Below are positions 1 to 9,992 of a stretch of 64,000 nucleotides of DNA, piece after piece. Within the stretch, counting starts at the first letter, position 1, and every line of letters begins with the position of its first letter. The stretch is taken from assembly GCF_000770305.1 (NCBI RefSeq), contig NZ_JNVB01000010.1:16080-80079 (forward strand), written 5' to 3'. This DNA comes from Erwinia oleae. Its GTDB lineage: Bacteria; Pseudomonadota; Gammaproteobacteria; Enterobacterales; Enterobacteriaceae. The translations under genes were made by a program, and so were the position numbers. Under the pieces are notes generated by a model. That model saw only the letters and a list, made by a program, of their open reading frames with translations, searched no databases and had not been told where the DNA came from.

Positions 1-867
1 GGTGATAATCTGCGCGTGGTCATCCTCTTCCTGTAACTCTTCTGCACCGTTCGTCTGCGTCAGTAGCCGCGCCTGAAAGTCAGCGGGCCAGTCAGGCTGT
101 TTGCCTTCGAGCGTGGGATGAAAAATAAACTGGCCGTGCGTTTTGCCGGGCGCGCTGCTCAACACAGAGAAGCGTCCGCTATCGCCCAGTTTTCGGCTTA
201 AAACTTTATCCCGAATAAGCGCATACTGTTTGGTGATGTCCACGCCAACGAACAGGATGCCGATTACCTTGCCGCTGCTGTCTTTAACGGGTTGATACTG
301 GGTGATATAGCGTTTGCCAAACAGCATCGTCACGCCCTGATAGGCGTCGCCGTTCAGCGCCAGCTTCCAGACCGGACCGCCGCGGTCAAGGCGCGTGCCG
401 ACAGCGCGCTCGCCGTTCTCGGTACGCAGCGAAGTGGAAATACGCAGGAAATCATCACCGGTGCGTACAAAAATGGTTGAGATGGCGCCGGTACGCTGTT
501 GGAAGTCGTCCACCATCACCTGATCAAGGTTCAACGTCTTCAGGCCCGCACGCAGCGTACCTACCTGTTCAGTGCCAACGGTGATTGGCTGCGTATTATC
601 CAGTGAGAAGCGCTTGGGAAGGAAGCTTTGAAGCAGCATCATATAGTTCGCGACTTCTTCGCCCAGCGTACTGTTAAACATGCTGGCCATATCACTGATG
701 CCGCTGACCTGATTTTCCATGTTCTGTCGGGTCAGACTCTCCATCTGGCGCGATGCATTATGCGTCAGGGCCAGCGTCAGGATCAGAAACAGCACGGCCA
801 CCGTGGCAGAGGCAATCGCCGACAGCTTGACGCCAAGGCTCCAGCGGCCCAATGAGAAGTGTTTCAT
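1..867 (-). CDS. Methyl-accepting chemotaxis protein, N-terminal part (runs off the window)
   Basis: This reading frame starts at an ATG at 867 and stays open to base 1, giving 289 residues of a longer protein. Residues about 13-35 form a transmembrane helix. A periplasmic sensor of about 230 residues follows and reads like the Cache_3-Cache_2 fusion family: it contains GDDFLRIST, GKRYITQYQPV and IGILFVGVDITKQY. Such sensors bind small ligands outside the membrane and signal to CheA through a cytoplasmic hairpin. The second membrane helix, HAMP and signalling domains lie outside the window. The sigma-28 promoter upstream ties the gene to flagellar class 3 expression. The ligand cannot be predicted. 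Confidence 0.9.
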   Translation of the reverse strand, partial: MKHFSLGRWSLGVKLSAIASATVAVLFLILTLALTHNASRQMESLTRQNMENQVSGISDMASMFNSTLGEEVANYMMLLQSFLPKRFSLDNTQPITVGTEQVGTLRAGLKTLNLDQVMVDDFQQRTGAISTIFVRTGDDFLRISTSLRTENGERAVGTRLDRGGPVWKLALNGDAYQGVTMLFGKRYITQYQPVKDSSGKVIGILFVGVDITKQYALIRDKVLSRKLGDSGRFSVLSSAPGKTHGQFIFHPTLEGKQPDWPADFQARLLTQTNGAEELQEEDDHAQIIT

Positions 868-904
868 AGGTTAGCCTGTAAAGGATGAAAGTGGGTTGTA
901 ACGG

Positions 905-931
905 TTAACGGCAATTTTCGTAAAAAATTTA
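905..931 (-). promoter_or_regulatory. Sigma-28 (FliA) promoter for the chemoreceptor
   Basis: On the minus strand TAAATTTT is followed by exactly 11 bases and then GCCGTTAA. The enterobacterial FliA consensus is TAAAGTTT-N11-GCCGATAA. The site lies about 40 bp before the ATG at 867. The match and the chemotaxis context support each other. Confidence 0.75.
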
Positions 932-985
932 GTGTGGCAGGTTGTAAATGCGATAATTTTGCGATGCTTTTTAAAGGAGCGTTCC

Positions 986-1735
986 ATGATTGAAGTCAGT
1001 ACAGAAATTTTTGCCGGTATCGAATGCCTGCACGCCGCGCCAGCCGCAAAACGACACGCGCCGTTGCCGACCGTTGTTTTCTGGCACGGCTTTACCTCGT
1101 CGAAAGAGGTGTACGCCTGGGCCGCAGTCGGGCTGGCCAACGCGGGCTTTCGCGTGGTGATGCCGGATGCCGATCAGCACGGCTCTCGTTACGGCGGCGA
1201 TGCTGATTACCGGCTCGGTTGTTTATGGGAGATCCTCAGGCAAAATATTGACGAAACGCCCCTGCTCGAAACGGCCCTTCGTCAGCAAGCGCTGGTGGAA
1301 GGGGGACGATTCGCGGTGGCAGGCGCCTCAATGGGCGGGATGACGGCGCTGGGCGCCATGGCGCGCAATCCGCAGATCGCCAGCGTCGCCTGCATGATGG
1401 GATCGGGCTATTTTATGTCGCTCTCACAGACGCTGTTTCCTCCGCTGACGCAAAAAACGCCCGATGAAAAAACAGCGTTCGAAGCACGCACGGCGCCGCT
1501 GGCTGACTACGAGGTCAGCCATCAGTTGGCGAAAATCGCCGACAGGCCGCTGCTGATATGGCACGGTGAGGCGGATGAGGTGGTGCCGGTGGCAGAAAGC
1601 GTCCGGCTGGAAAACGCGATGCGCGAAGCGAACCTGAACCAACAGCTCACTTTTATTACTGAAAAGGGTGTTGGACATCGTATTACGCCACCGGCGCTGG
1701 ATACGCTGGTGGCGTTTTTCCGGCATCATTTATGA
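986..1735 (+). CDS. yjfP: Alpha/beta-hydrolase esterase YjfP
   Basis: This 249-residue protein has the same length as E. coli YjfP, a cytosolic carboxylesterase active on short acyl esters in vitro. The oxyanion-hole HG is at residues 34-35 (VVFWHGFTSSK). The nucleophile elbow is G-A-S115-M-G. The acid is in HGEADEVVP and the catalytic His in GVGHRI near the C-terminus. The ATG at 986 is preferred over the longer frame from 932 because AAGGAGC sits just before it and the extra N-terminus has no family match. In E. coli yjfP also lies upstream of rpsF. The physiological substrate is unknown. Confidence 0.9.
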   Translation: MIEVSTEIFAGIECLHAAPAAKRHAPLPTVVFWHGFTSSKEVYAWAAVGLANAGFRVVMPDADQHGSRYGGDADYRLGCLWEILRQNIDETPLLETALRQQALVEGGRFAVAGASMGGMTALGAMARNPQIASVACMMGSGYFMSLSQTLFPPLTQKTPDEKTAFEARTAPLADYEVSHQLAKIADRPLLIWHGEADEVVPVAESVRLENAMREANLNQQLTFITEKGVGHRITPPALDTLVAFFRHHL

Positions 1736-1739
1736 CCTG

Positions 1740-1934
1740 TTAAAGTCGTTCCGCTGTCGCCGGAACGCCGGGTGAGGCTGCTTCCGTCGGAGAGACGAGC
1801 CGGTTGATATAGACGTAGCTGTTCGCCGCTTTGCTGGTGTAGCTTTTCACCTGTTGCGCGCAGCCAGTTGTACTGGCAAAGGCGGATGTGGAAAGTTCGA
1901 TCCCGAGTAAGAGGGCGATTGCGATGGTTTTCAT
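1740..1934 (-). CDS. Small secreted protein of unknown function (64 aa)
   Basis: A reading frame starts at the ATG at 1934, preceded by TGGAG at proper spacing. The first ~20 residues are a signal peptide (K, then AIALLLGIELS) with a likely signal peptidase I site after AFA. The mature part of about 44 residues has one Cys (TTGCAQQV), is rich in Ser, Thr, Ala and Pro, and has no recognised domain. The position between yjfP and rpsF is where E. coli carries the small BsmA/YjfN/YjfY proteins, but the residues do not resemble the DUF1471 pattern. It ends four bases after yjfP in convergent orientation. Confidence 0.6.
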   Translation of the reverse strand: MKTIAIALLLGIELSTSAFASTTGCAQQVKSYTSKAANSYVYINRLVSPTEAASPGVPATAERL

Positions 1935-2691
<757 letters not shown>

Positions 2692-2697
2692 TTGACC

Positions 2698-3247
<550 letters not shown>

Positions 3248-3285
3248 CGGCTGTTGTCCATTAACGACTTTAAGAGGATAAGGTA

Positions 3286-3738
3286 ATGCAAGTTATTCTG
3301 CTTGATAAAGTAGCAAACCTGGGCACTCTGGGCGATCAGGTTAATGTTAAAGCGGGCTATGCTCGTAACTTCCTGGTACCACAGGGCAAAGCTGTTCCTG
3401 CTACTAAGAAAAACGTTGAGTTCTTCGAAGCACGTCGCGCAGAGCTGGAAGCCAAACTGGCTGACACTCAGGCTGCGGCAAATGCACGCGCTGAGAAAAT
3501 CAACGCGCTGGGCAACGTTACCATCACCACCAAATCCGGTGACGGCGGTAAACTGTTCGGTTCCATCGGTACTCGCGACATCGCTGACGCTGTAACAGCG
3601 GCTGGCGTTGAAGTGAGCAAAAGCGAAGTTCGCCTGCCAAACGGCGTTCTGCGTACTACCGGTGAGCACGAAGTGGACTTCCAGGTTCACAGCGAAGTCT
3701 TCGCTAAACTGGTTGTCAACATCGTTGCTGAAGCTTAA
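3286..3738 (+). CDS. rplI: 50S ribosomal protein L9
   Basis: 150 residues. The N-terminal globular domain opens [20 protein letters not shown] long connecting helix and a C-terminal domain ending [14 protein letters not shown] follow. L9 binds 23S rRNA near the L1 stalk and helps hold reading frame. GAGGA precedes the ATG. It is the last gene of the operon, closed by the terminator at 3761. Confidence 0.99.
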   Translation: MQVILLDKVANLGTLGDQVNVKAGYARNFLVPQGKAVPATKKNVEFFEARRAELEAKLADTQAAANARAEKINALGNVTITTKSGDGGKLFGSIGTRDIADAVTAAGVEVSKSEVRLPNGVLRTTGEHEVDFQVHSEVFAKLVVNIVAEA

Positions 3739-3760
3739 CAGGCTTCAGGTAACGCATAAA

Positions 3761-3790
3761 AAACGCCGGCCTCGCGCCGGCGTTTTTGTT
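3761..3790 (+). terminator. Rho-independent terminator after rplI
   Basis: AACGCCGGC-CTCG-CGCCGGCGTT hairpin followed by TTTGTTTTTG. The preceding A-run makes it suitable for the convergent ytfB transcript as well. Confidence 0.9.
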
Positions 3791-3809
3791 TTTGTCGATC
3801 GCCGTAACT

Positions 3810-4349
3810 CTACTGCGCGCGAAGAAACGTACCATCCGGCTGACGCGTAAATAACACCTCCGCACCTGCGCTCTCCACGGTCAGGCCGGTAATCACACCC
3901 TGCGCATTTTGACGAATTTTCACCGTCTGGCCGGTTTGCAGATTGCTCAGCGGCTTGTCATTGCCTTCCACCTGCGCCATTGCAAATACGTCATTAACCG
4001 GCAACCCATTGTCGCGGAAAAGCTGCGCAAGGGTCTGGCCTGATGCGACCTGATAATCTCGCCATGCGCCCTGAGAGTCCGGGGTGGCGGCAGGCGCCGC
4101 TTTCCCGGGCTGTTCGCCGACAATCTCAGCCTGCATTGGCGGCGCGTTATTAGCGAGCGGCTTATCCGGCTGCCGCTGAGTTTGCTGCTGCGGCGCGGAG
4201 GACGGCCAGAGGAAGGCCAGCAGCACCACCAGCACGGCAACAATGATGGCGCGGCGGTGAAAGGGCGGCAGCGGATCCATCCAGCGCACCGATTCCGGCA
4301 GATGCCAGATCCGCTTGAAGAACTGTAGTGCTGGAGACGTGTTGGGCAT
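3810..4349 (-). CDS. ytfB: Cell-division-associated OapA/LysM-like protein YtfB
   Basis: 179 residues from the ATG at 4349, which has GGAGGACG before it. A short cytoplasmic segment with an amphipathic WHLPESVRWMDPLPPFHRR motif is followed by one membrane helix (IIVAVLVVLLAFLWP). A Gln/Pro/Ala-rich linker leads to a C-terminal OapA/LysM-like domain (YQVASGQTLAQLFRDNGL through VLFTRQPDGTFLRAQ). E. coli YtfB localises to the septum, binds glycans and affects division and adhesion. It is about 30 residues shorter than the E. coli protein, mostly in the linker. It lies between rplI and fklB, the family's usual neighbourhood. Confidence 0.9.
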   Translation of the reverse strand: MPNTSPALQFFKRIWHLPESVRWMDPLPPFHRRAIIVAVLVVLLAFLWPSSAPQQQTQRQPDKPLANNAPPMQAEIVGEQPGKAAPAATPDSQGAWRDYQVASGQTLAQLFRDNGLPVNDVFAMAQVEGNDKPLSNLQTGQTVKIRQNAQGVITGLTVESAGAEVLFTRQPDGTFLRAQ

Positions 4350-4641
4350 GGTGTCGTCCTCCTGGCGCGACTCTCGCGTAAATAGTGTGCATTTCGTCAT
4401 CCGACGTAAAACGTCGTTGAGCGAAAGCGGCTGGCTTTTCCTTCGCCTGCGGGCAGGATGGCCCATATTGACCTCAAATATAGCTGATAACGCGTTGTCC
4501 GTACGGAGTTTATTCCGTTTGTGAGATGCTCATATTGTTTACTTTTCAGCGGGGAAAGTCACCTGAAGACGATGAAATTTTACGGCCGTTGCCTGCGCTG
4601 TTATGCTTCGTCTTCATTTTTCTATTATGAAAGGAAAACTC

Positions 4642-5262
4642 ATGTCCACTCCTTCTTTTGACAGTGTAGAAGCGCAGGCGAGCTACGGAATCGGTTTACA
4701 GGTTGGTCAGCAGCTGCTGGAGTCCGGCCTTCAGGGCCTGGAACCTGAGGCGCTGTTGGCCGGTTTGCGTGACGCACTGGAAGGGAATGCGCCAGCGGTG
4801 CCGGTCGACGTTGTGCATCGTGCGCTGCGTGAAGTCCATGAGCGCGCCGACAGCGTCCGTCGTGAGCGTCAGCAGGCGATGGCGGCGGAAGGGCAAACCT
4901 ATCTGGAAGAGAACGCGAAACGCGACGGCGTAAGCAGCACTGAGTCAGGCCTTCAGTTCAGCGTGCTGAAGCAGGGCGAGGGTGCTATCCCTTCACGTCA
5001 GGATCGCGTACGCGTTCACTATACCGGCAAACTGATTGACGGCTCTGTCTTTGACAGCTCCGTTCAGCGCGGCGAACCCGCAGAGTTTCCGGTAAGCGGC
5101 GTTATTCCTGGCTGGATCGAGGCGCTGACGCTGATGCCGGTTGGTTCCAAATGGGAACTGGTTATCCCACAAAATCTGGCCTACGGCGAGCGCGGTGCTG
5201 GCGCATCCATTCCGCCTTTCAGTACGCTAATATTTGAAGTTGAACTGTTGGAAATTCTGTAA
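4642..5262 (+). CDS. fklB: FKBP-type peptidyl-prolyl cis-trans isomerase FklB (FKBP22)
   Basis: 206 residues, the same length as E. coli FklB. The N-terminal part ([12 protein letters not shown], then a long charged helix) is the dimerisation domain. Residues ~115-206 are the FKBP catalytic domain, with [16 protein letters not shown] and [19 protein letters not shown]. It catalyses proline isomerisation during folding. There is no signal peptide, so I infer cytoplasmic action. The start at 4642 has AAGGAAA upstream; the ATGs further upstream have no SD. Confidence 0.97.
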   Translation: MSTPSFDSVEAQASYGIGLQVGQQLLESGLQGLEPEALLAGLRDALEGNAPAVPVDVVHRALREVHERADSVRRERQQAMAAEGQTYLEENAKRDGVSSTESGLQFSVLKQGEGAIPSRQDRVRVHYTGKLIDGSVFDSSVQRGEPAEFPVSGVIPGWIEALTLMPVGSKWELVIPQNLAYGERGAGASIPPFSTLIFEVELLEIL

Positions 5263-5300
5263 GTATTAAGCGTGGGATGACATTATTACTCGCTTAACAG

Positions 5301-5330
5301 GCCAGTGTGCTCTCCGCCGCTGGCTTTTTA
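5301..5330 (+). terminator. Terminator after fklB
   Basis: GCCAGTG ... CGCTGGC hairpin with a 10-base loop, then TTTTTA. Confidence 0.7.
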
Positions 5331-5545
5331 TCAAAAAAAATAATATTCATATGAAGTTTATTTCATTTTTTATGTAAAAAATGTTCAGATCTCTCTTTCC
5401 AGAATGCGCTGATAGTTGACTGTTTTTAACCGTTAATAATTAAAAAAAATCAATAAATTACTATTTGATTTCCAGTAAACAGAAGGTGTAATATTAATTG
5501 GCTTTAATGATTAAGGCGAATAACAATATATGGAGAATATAAAAA

Positions 5546-5797
5546 ATGCGTGAGCTTAATACTAAAGAAATTTCCCACGTTTCAGGCGCAGGTTTTTTTG
5601 GTGATATTGGTGAGCAGATGGGTAAAGCAATTGGTAACGCTGTTAGCGAAGCGGTAGCTGAGTCAGCCAGCCTGCTGGGAAAAGGGATTGGCAACATCCT
5701 TGATTTTAATATCATTGGCGCCATTAACGACATGGCTCAGGGTATTCGCGGTATCGTTGATTGGGCAAAAAGCCTGAAAGCGGGTAAAGCTCAATAA
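5546..5797 (+). CDS. Microcin-like peptide with a double-glycine leader
   Basis: An 83-residue peptide that begins MRELNTKEISHVSGAG. This is the leader pattern of class II microcins and colicin V (MR-x-hydrophobic-x6-[I/L]-x-x-[V/I]-S-G-[A/G]), normally cut after G-A/G-G by a C39-peptidase ABC exporter. Cleavage after A15 would leave 68 residues starting GFFGDIGEQ. The core has repeated small-xxx-small spacing (GEQMGKAIGNAV, LLGKGIGNIL) and long hydrophobic stretches, as in pore-forming or two-peptide bacteriocins. A weak SD (TGGAG) precedes the ATG within AT-rich DNA unlike its flanks. No exporter, immunity or modification gene lies nearby. The leader similarity is visible. Antibacterial activity is inference. 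Confidence 0.7.
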   Translation: MRELNTKEISHVSGAGFFGDIGEQMGKAIGNAVSEAVAESASLLGKGIGNILDFNIIGAINDMAQGIRGIVDWAKSLKAGKAQ

Positions 5798-5820
5798 ACT
5801 GTTCTGTCCCCTCTGGATAC

Positions 5821-5854
5821 AAACCAGCTCTGACTTTAAAGCTGGTTTGTTATT
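5821..5854 (+). terminator. Terminator after the microcin-like gene
   Basis: AAACCAGCT and AGCTGGTTT form a 9-bp stem around a 10-base loop, followed by GTTATT. It closes the peptide gene as a single transcription unit and separates it from convergent cpdB. Confidence 0.7.
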
Positions 5855-5883
5855 GCAAAGCGGAAGGCAATTACGTCCTCTTC

Positions 5884-7848
5884 TTATTCATCTTCACGTC
5901 CGAAAACCTCTTTCTGAAGATCAAGCTGATAAATAGCAAAGCCAATTTCATCTGTTCCTTTGGGATGCAGTGGATATTGTGCATGCTGACGTATAAACGC
6001 GCTGGCTTTTTCTCCCGGCGAGGTTTCAAAACGTATATCCAGCGGCATTTGGCTGGTAATCGTCCTGAGCTTCCAGTTATTATCCGCCTGTGGTTTTACT
6101 TCTCCCTGTGATTTTGTCTGCGCACTGATATACGCTGCTACCACGCTACGATTCTCATCCGGCGAGGCAAAAGCAACATGCGATTCTCCCGTTCCGGCGA
6201 ATTTGCCGCCATAAGCACGATAGTTATTGGTTGCCACCAGGAAAGTTGCTGCGGGATCGATGGGTTTGCCTTCATAGGTCAGGTCGGTGATCCGCGAGGC
6301 GTTCTCATTAATCATCTGGCATTCCGCGTCATAACGTGCTGGCTGCGTCACGTCGATACGGTAGTTCACGCCGTCGATAACATCGAAATTATACGTCCGG
6401 AAGTTCCAGTTTATCAGCGCCTGCGGCTTACTGCTGGCGGTATCGATCTGGTTAAACTGTCCCGCAGAGCATTCCAGCCACTCTTTTACCTCTTTTCCGC
6501 TGACTTTCATCACCACCAGCGTATTGGGATAGAGATAGAGATCGGCGGCATTGCGGAAGGTGAGCTGGCCTTTCTCAACCTCAACATAGCTGGCCGGATC
6601 GTTTTTACGCCCGCCCGCTTTAAACGGCGCAGCGGCAGACAATACGGGCAAGGCGGCTAAATCAGGATCGCCCTGAATAAAATGCTTCACATAGTCGCGC
6701 TGGGCATTATTGACGATCTGTACCGTCGGATCGTCCTGGACCAGCGATAAATAGCTGTACATCACATCGGCCGCCTTGCCGATGGGCTTACTGACAAACT
6801 CGCGGGTTGCCTTGTGGTCGGGCGCCAGCAGGCTTACCAGCGCCGGATCTTCCGCCGCAAGCGACTTCTTCGCCGTTTTATCATAGATCGGACGCGCCTG
6901 GGCTTTCGCACTGCTCACCTGCCAGCGGCCGGCCTCATTATTCAGCACCAAATCCACAATACCCAAATGATCGCCCCACATCCCCGGCATCACCGCCGGT
7001 ACGCCATTGAGCGTTCCTGCTGAAATGTCAGCGCCCTTGATAGCGGCAAAATCTTTGCCGGGGAAAACGGCATGGGCGTGACCAAACATGATGGCGTCAA
7101 TTCCGGGCACCTGGCTGAGGTAATAAACGGAGTTCTCCGCCATCGCTTTATAAGGATCGCCCGATAACCCGGAATGGGGAATGGCCACTACCAGATCGGC
7201 ACCCTGTTTACGCATTTCCGGCACCCAGCGGCGCGCCGTTTCCGTAATATCGTTTACCGTCACCTTACCGCTGAGATTTTTTTTGTCCCACACCATGATT
7301 TGCGGCGGAACAAAACCAATAAAGCCTACTTTTAACGAATGCGTTTTGCCCTCGCGGTCGGAAACCTCAAGCTCTTTGATCAGATAAGGCGTGAACAAGG
7401 GCTTGCCGGTTTTCACATCGATAATATTGGCATTGATATAAGGAAAACGCGCGCCGCTGATGGCTTTATGCAGATATTCCAGCCCGTAGTTAAACTCGTG
7501 GTTTCCCAGGTTGCCCACAGTGTAATTCAGCGTGTTGAGCGCTTTGTACACCGGATGAACGTCACCTTTCTGTAATCCTTTTGCCGCCATATAGTCGCCC
7601 AGCGGACTGCCCTGGATTACGTCGCCGTTATCAACCAGCACGCTGTTGGTCGCCTCTTTGCGTGCCGCGTTGATCAGCGTGGCGGTACGCACCAGCCCGA
7701 ACTTCTCGGTCGGCGCATCCTTGTAATAATCGAAATCCATCATGTTGCTGTGCAGATCGGTGGTTTCCAGCAGGCGAAAATCCACCGTTGCGGCGTGGAT
7801 TGTTGTGCTGACCAGCAGCGCCATCAGCGTCATGCAAGGCTTTTTCAT
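5884..7848 (-). CDS. cpdB: Periplasmic 2',3'-cyclic-nucleotide 2'-phosphodiesterase/3'-nucleotidase CpdB
   Basis: 654 residues from the ATG at 7848 (AGAGAACG before it; the longer frame to 7893 is not needed). A Sec signal peptide ends around STTIHA. The metallophosphatase domain has [29 protein letters not shown] and GHAHAVFPG as metal-binding blocks. The C-terminal 5'-nucleotidase domain contains [16 protein letters not shown] and [12 protein letters not shown]. It hydrolyses 2',3'-cyclic NMPs and 3'-nucleotides so the products can be salvaged. It is divergent from cysQ, as in E. coli. Confidence 0.97.
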   Translation of the reverse strand: MKKPCMTLMALLVSTTIHAATVDFRLLETTDLHSNMMDFDYYKDAPTEKFGLVRTATLINAARKEATNSVLVDNGDVIQGSPLGDYMAAKGLQKGDVHPVYKALNTLNYTVGNLGNHEFNYGLEYLHKAISGARFPYINANIIDVKTGKPLFTPYLIKELEVSDREGKTHSLKVGFIGFVPPQIMVWDKKNLSGKVTVNDITETARRWVPEMRKQGADLVVAIPHSGLSGDPYKAMAENSVYYLSQVPGIDAIMFGHAHAVFPGKDFAAIKGADISAGTLNGVPAVMPGMWGDHLGIVDLVLNNEAGRWQVSSAKAQARPIYDKTAKKSLAAEDPALVSLLAPDHKATREFVSKPIGKAADVMYSYLSLVQDDPTVQIVNNAQRDYVKHFIQGDPDLAALPVLSAAAPFKAGGRKNDPASYVEVEKGQLTFRNAADLYLYPNTLVVMKVSGKEVKEWLECSAGQFNQIDTASSKPQALINWNFRTYNFDVIDGVNYRIDVTQPARYDAECQMINENASRITDLTYEGKPIDPAATFLVATNNYRAYGGKFAGTGESHVAFASPDENRSVVAAYISAQTKSQGEVKPQADNNWKLRTITSQMPLDIRFETSPGEKASAFIRQHAQYPLHPKGTDEIGFAIYQLDLQKEVFGREDE

Positions 7849-8087
7849 CGTTCTCTCCATGTCAGTGTGTTGCAATACGCTTAAACATCTCAAATTTTTG
7901 TAAGGTTGTTATCTTAAGTTTCATCGTTATGTGATCAATAACAAAATTTCTTTGTTTATCAGCGCGCTTCTTGATATTGCGCCTGGCTGCTATGATCAGA
8001 GAAAGAACGTTTGCCCGCCACAGCGGCAGGTATCAGGATTCTCCGGCCGATAAAACCGGCACTCAGAGACGAAGCAGGAGGTCAACA

Positions 8088-8828
<741 letters not shown>

Positions 8829-8846
8829 CGCATTGCGGGGCCTGAA

Positions 8847-9404
8847 CTAACGCAGCAGCTGATGCAGCAGAGCCATCACGTTATCGACTTCCTGCTGGCT
8901 CAGCGCCCCGTCTTTTGCAAAACGCACCTCGCCATTATTATCCAGCACAATAATGGCCGAACCGCCGTTTTCCAGCTTCCAGGCTTTTTTAGCCACGCCG
9001 TTATCGTCGACAATAAACTGCGACCAGGGGAATTGCTTTTTATTACTTTCGATACTGCTGCGCACGAACATGCCGGTACCAGGAATGGCATCATCGGTGT
9101 TAACCAGCGTGGTAGTTTGGTAGCGATCGCGAGGCAGCTTAGCGGCCTTGATGGCCTCAATCAGGGCGGCGTTTTTCTCTTTCGCCGATGAGCGCCCGGC
9201 AATGTGCTGAATCACCCGCACCTTGCCCGGCAACTGCGCGCTGTTCCAGCTTTTATAGCGAAACGTCTCCTGCTGATAAATCAGCTCGCCTTTATCGGCG
9301 ATGCCCACAGGCGCAACGCGTTCGCCCGTCACAAAATTATGTGCATGCGCGGTGAAAGCCACAAGCGCCAGGGGAAGCGCGCACAGCGTACGATAAAAAA
9401 TCAT
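8847..9404 (-). CDS. ytfJ: Periplasmic YtfJ-family protein
   Basis: 185 residues. A signal peptide (FYRTLCALPLALVAF) ends at TAHAHA-like AHA. The mature part has a thioredoxin-like fold pattern (PGKVRVIQHIAGRSSAKEKNAAL; QFIVDDNGVAKKAW) but lacks the CxxC active site, as in E. coli YtfJ. Its function is not established. The ATG at 9404 has GGAGC upstream. It is convergent with cysQ and the two stops are close, so a shared terminator is possible but not obvious. Confidence 0.88.
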   Translation of the reverse strand: MIFYRTLCALPLALVAFTAHAHNFVTGERVAPVGIADKGELIYQQETFRYKSWNSAQLPGKVRVIQHIAGRSSAKEKNAALIEAIKAAKLPRDRYQTTTLVNTDDAIPGTGMFVRSSIESNKKQFPWSQFIVDDNGVAKKAWKLENGGSAIIVLDNNGEVRFAKDGALSQQEVDNVMALLHQLLR

Positions 9405-9719
9405 TTCGGCTCCTGATGATCTCATCCGACCAGACGGTCACATTCCTGCAATAGTAAGCAGAGAAAATGTCCTTGTCGCCCTTAGGTAACAATTTTGCAA
9501 CAAGCAGCACAATTCCGTCATATTTGAAGGGATATACTGTTTCAACGTGTCGCAGGCACAGAGCGTACTGTCATGATATGTAAAAGCAGTAAAATAATTC
9601 GGTTTTCGGAATTCGTGAAGGTCAAGTTGGTCTATAGTGAATCCACTTCGCGCTGCAAAGATTCGTACCAATAGTGGTTACGGCGCAGCGTGCATCATAA
9701 AGCATAGAGAATTAACAGA
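9405..9719. promoter_or_regulatory. Intergenic region between divergent ytfJ and ytfK
   Basis: About 315 bases with no gene. A PhoB-box-like stretch CTGTCATGATATGTAAAAG lies at 9568-9586. Only its first half (CTGTCAT) is a good match, and E. coli ytfK is PhoB-activated. A TATAGT hexamer at 9633-9638 could be a ytfK -10. Both assignments are weak. Confidence 0.3.
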
Positions 9720-9926
9720 ATGAAAATATTCCAAAAATACAACCCACTACAGGTCGCTAAATACGTTAAAACCCTGTTCCGCGGGCGTCTTTATATCAAA
9801 GATGTTGGCGCGTTTGAGTTTGATAAGGGGAAAATCCTTATCCCGCGAATCAAAGACAAACAGCACTATAGCGTGATGTCTGAAGTGAACCGTCAGGTGC
9901 TGCGCTTACAAACCGAATTTAACTGA
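9720..9926 (+). CDS. ytfK: YtfK, activator of SpoT (p)ppGpp synthesis
   Basis: 68 residues, nearly identical to E. coli YtfK ([35 protein letters not shown]). In E. coli the protein binds the SpoT catalytic region and shifts it towards (p)ppGpp synthesis during phosphate or fatty-acid starvation. It is a single-gene unit ended by the terminator at 9940. Confidence 0.95.
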   Translation: MKIFQKYNPLQVAKYVKTLFRGRLYIKDVGAFEFDKGKILIPRIKDKQHYSVMSEVNRQVLRLQTEFN

Positions 9927-9939
9927 TTTTCAGACGAAA

Positions 9940-9970
9940 AAAAGGCGCGAATGCTCGCGCCTTTTTTGTT
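9940..9970. terminator. Bidirectional terminator between ytfK and paeA
   Basis: AGGCGCGA-ATGC-TCGCGCCT hairpin flanked by an A-run on the left and a T-run on the right, so it can stop both converging transcripts. Confidence 0.88.
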
Positions 9971-9992
9971 GCCATCACCTTTCCCGCCAGCA

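Noticed and set aside
5494..5733. 79-codon minus-strand frame opposite the microcin-like gene, as a possible immunity protein
   Set aside because: It lies entirely antisense to the peptide gene and its promoter, has no ribosome-binding site, and mirrors the codons of the peptide.
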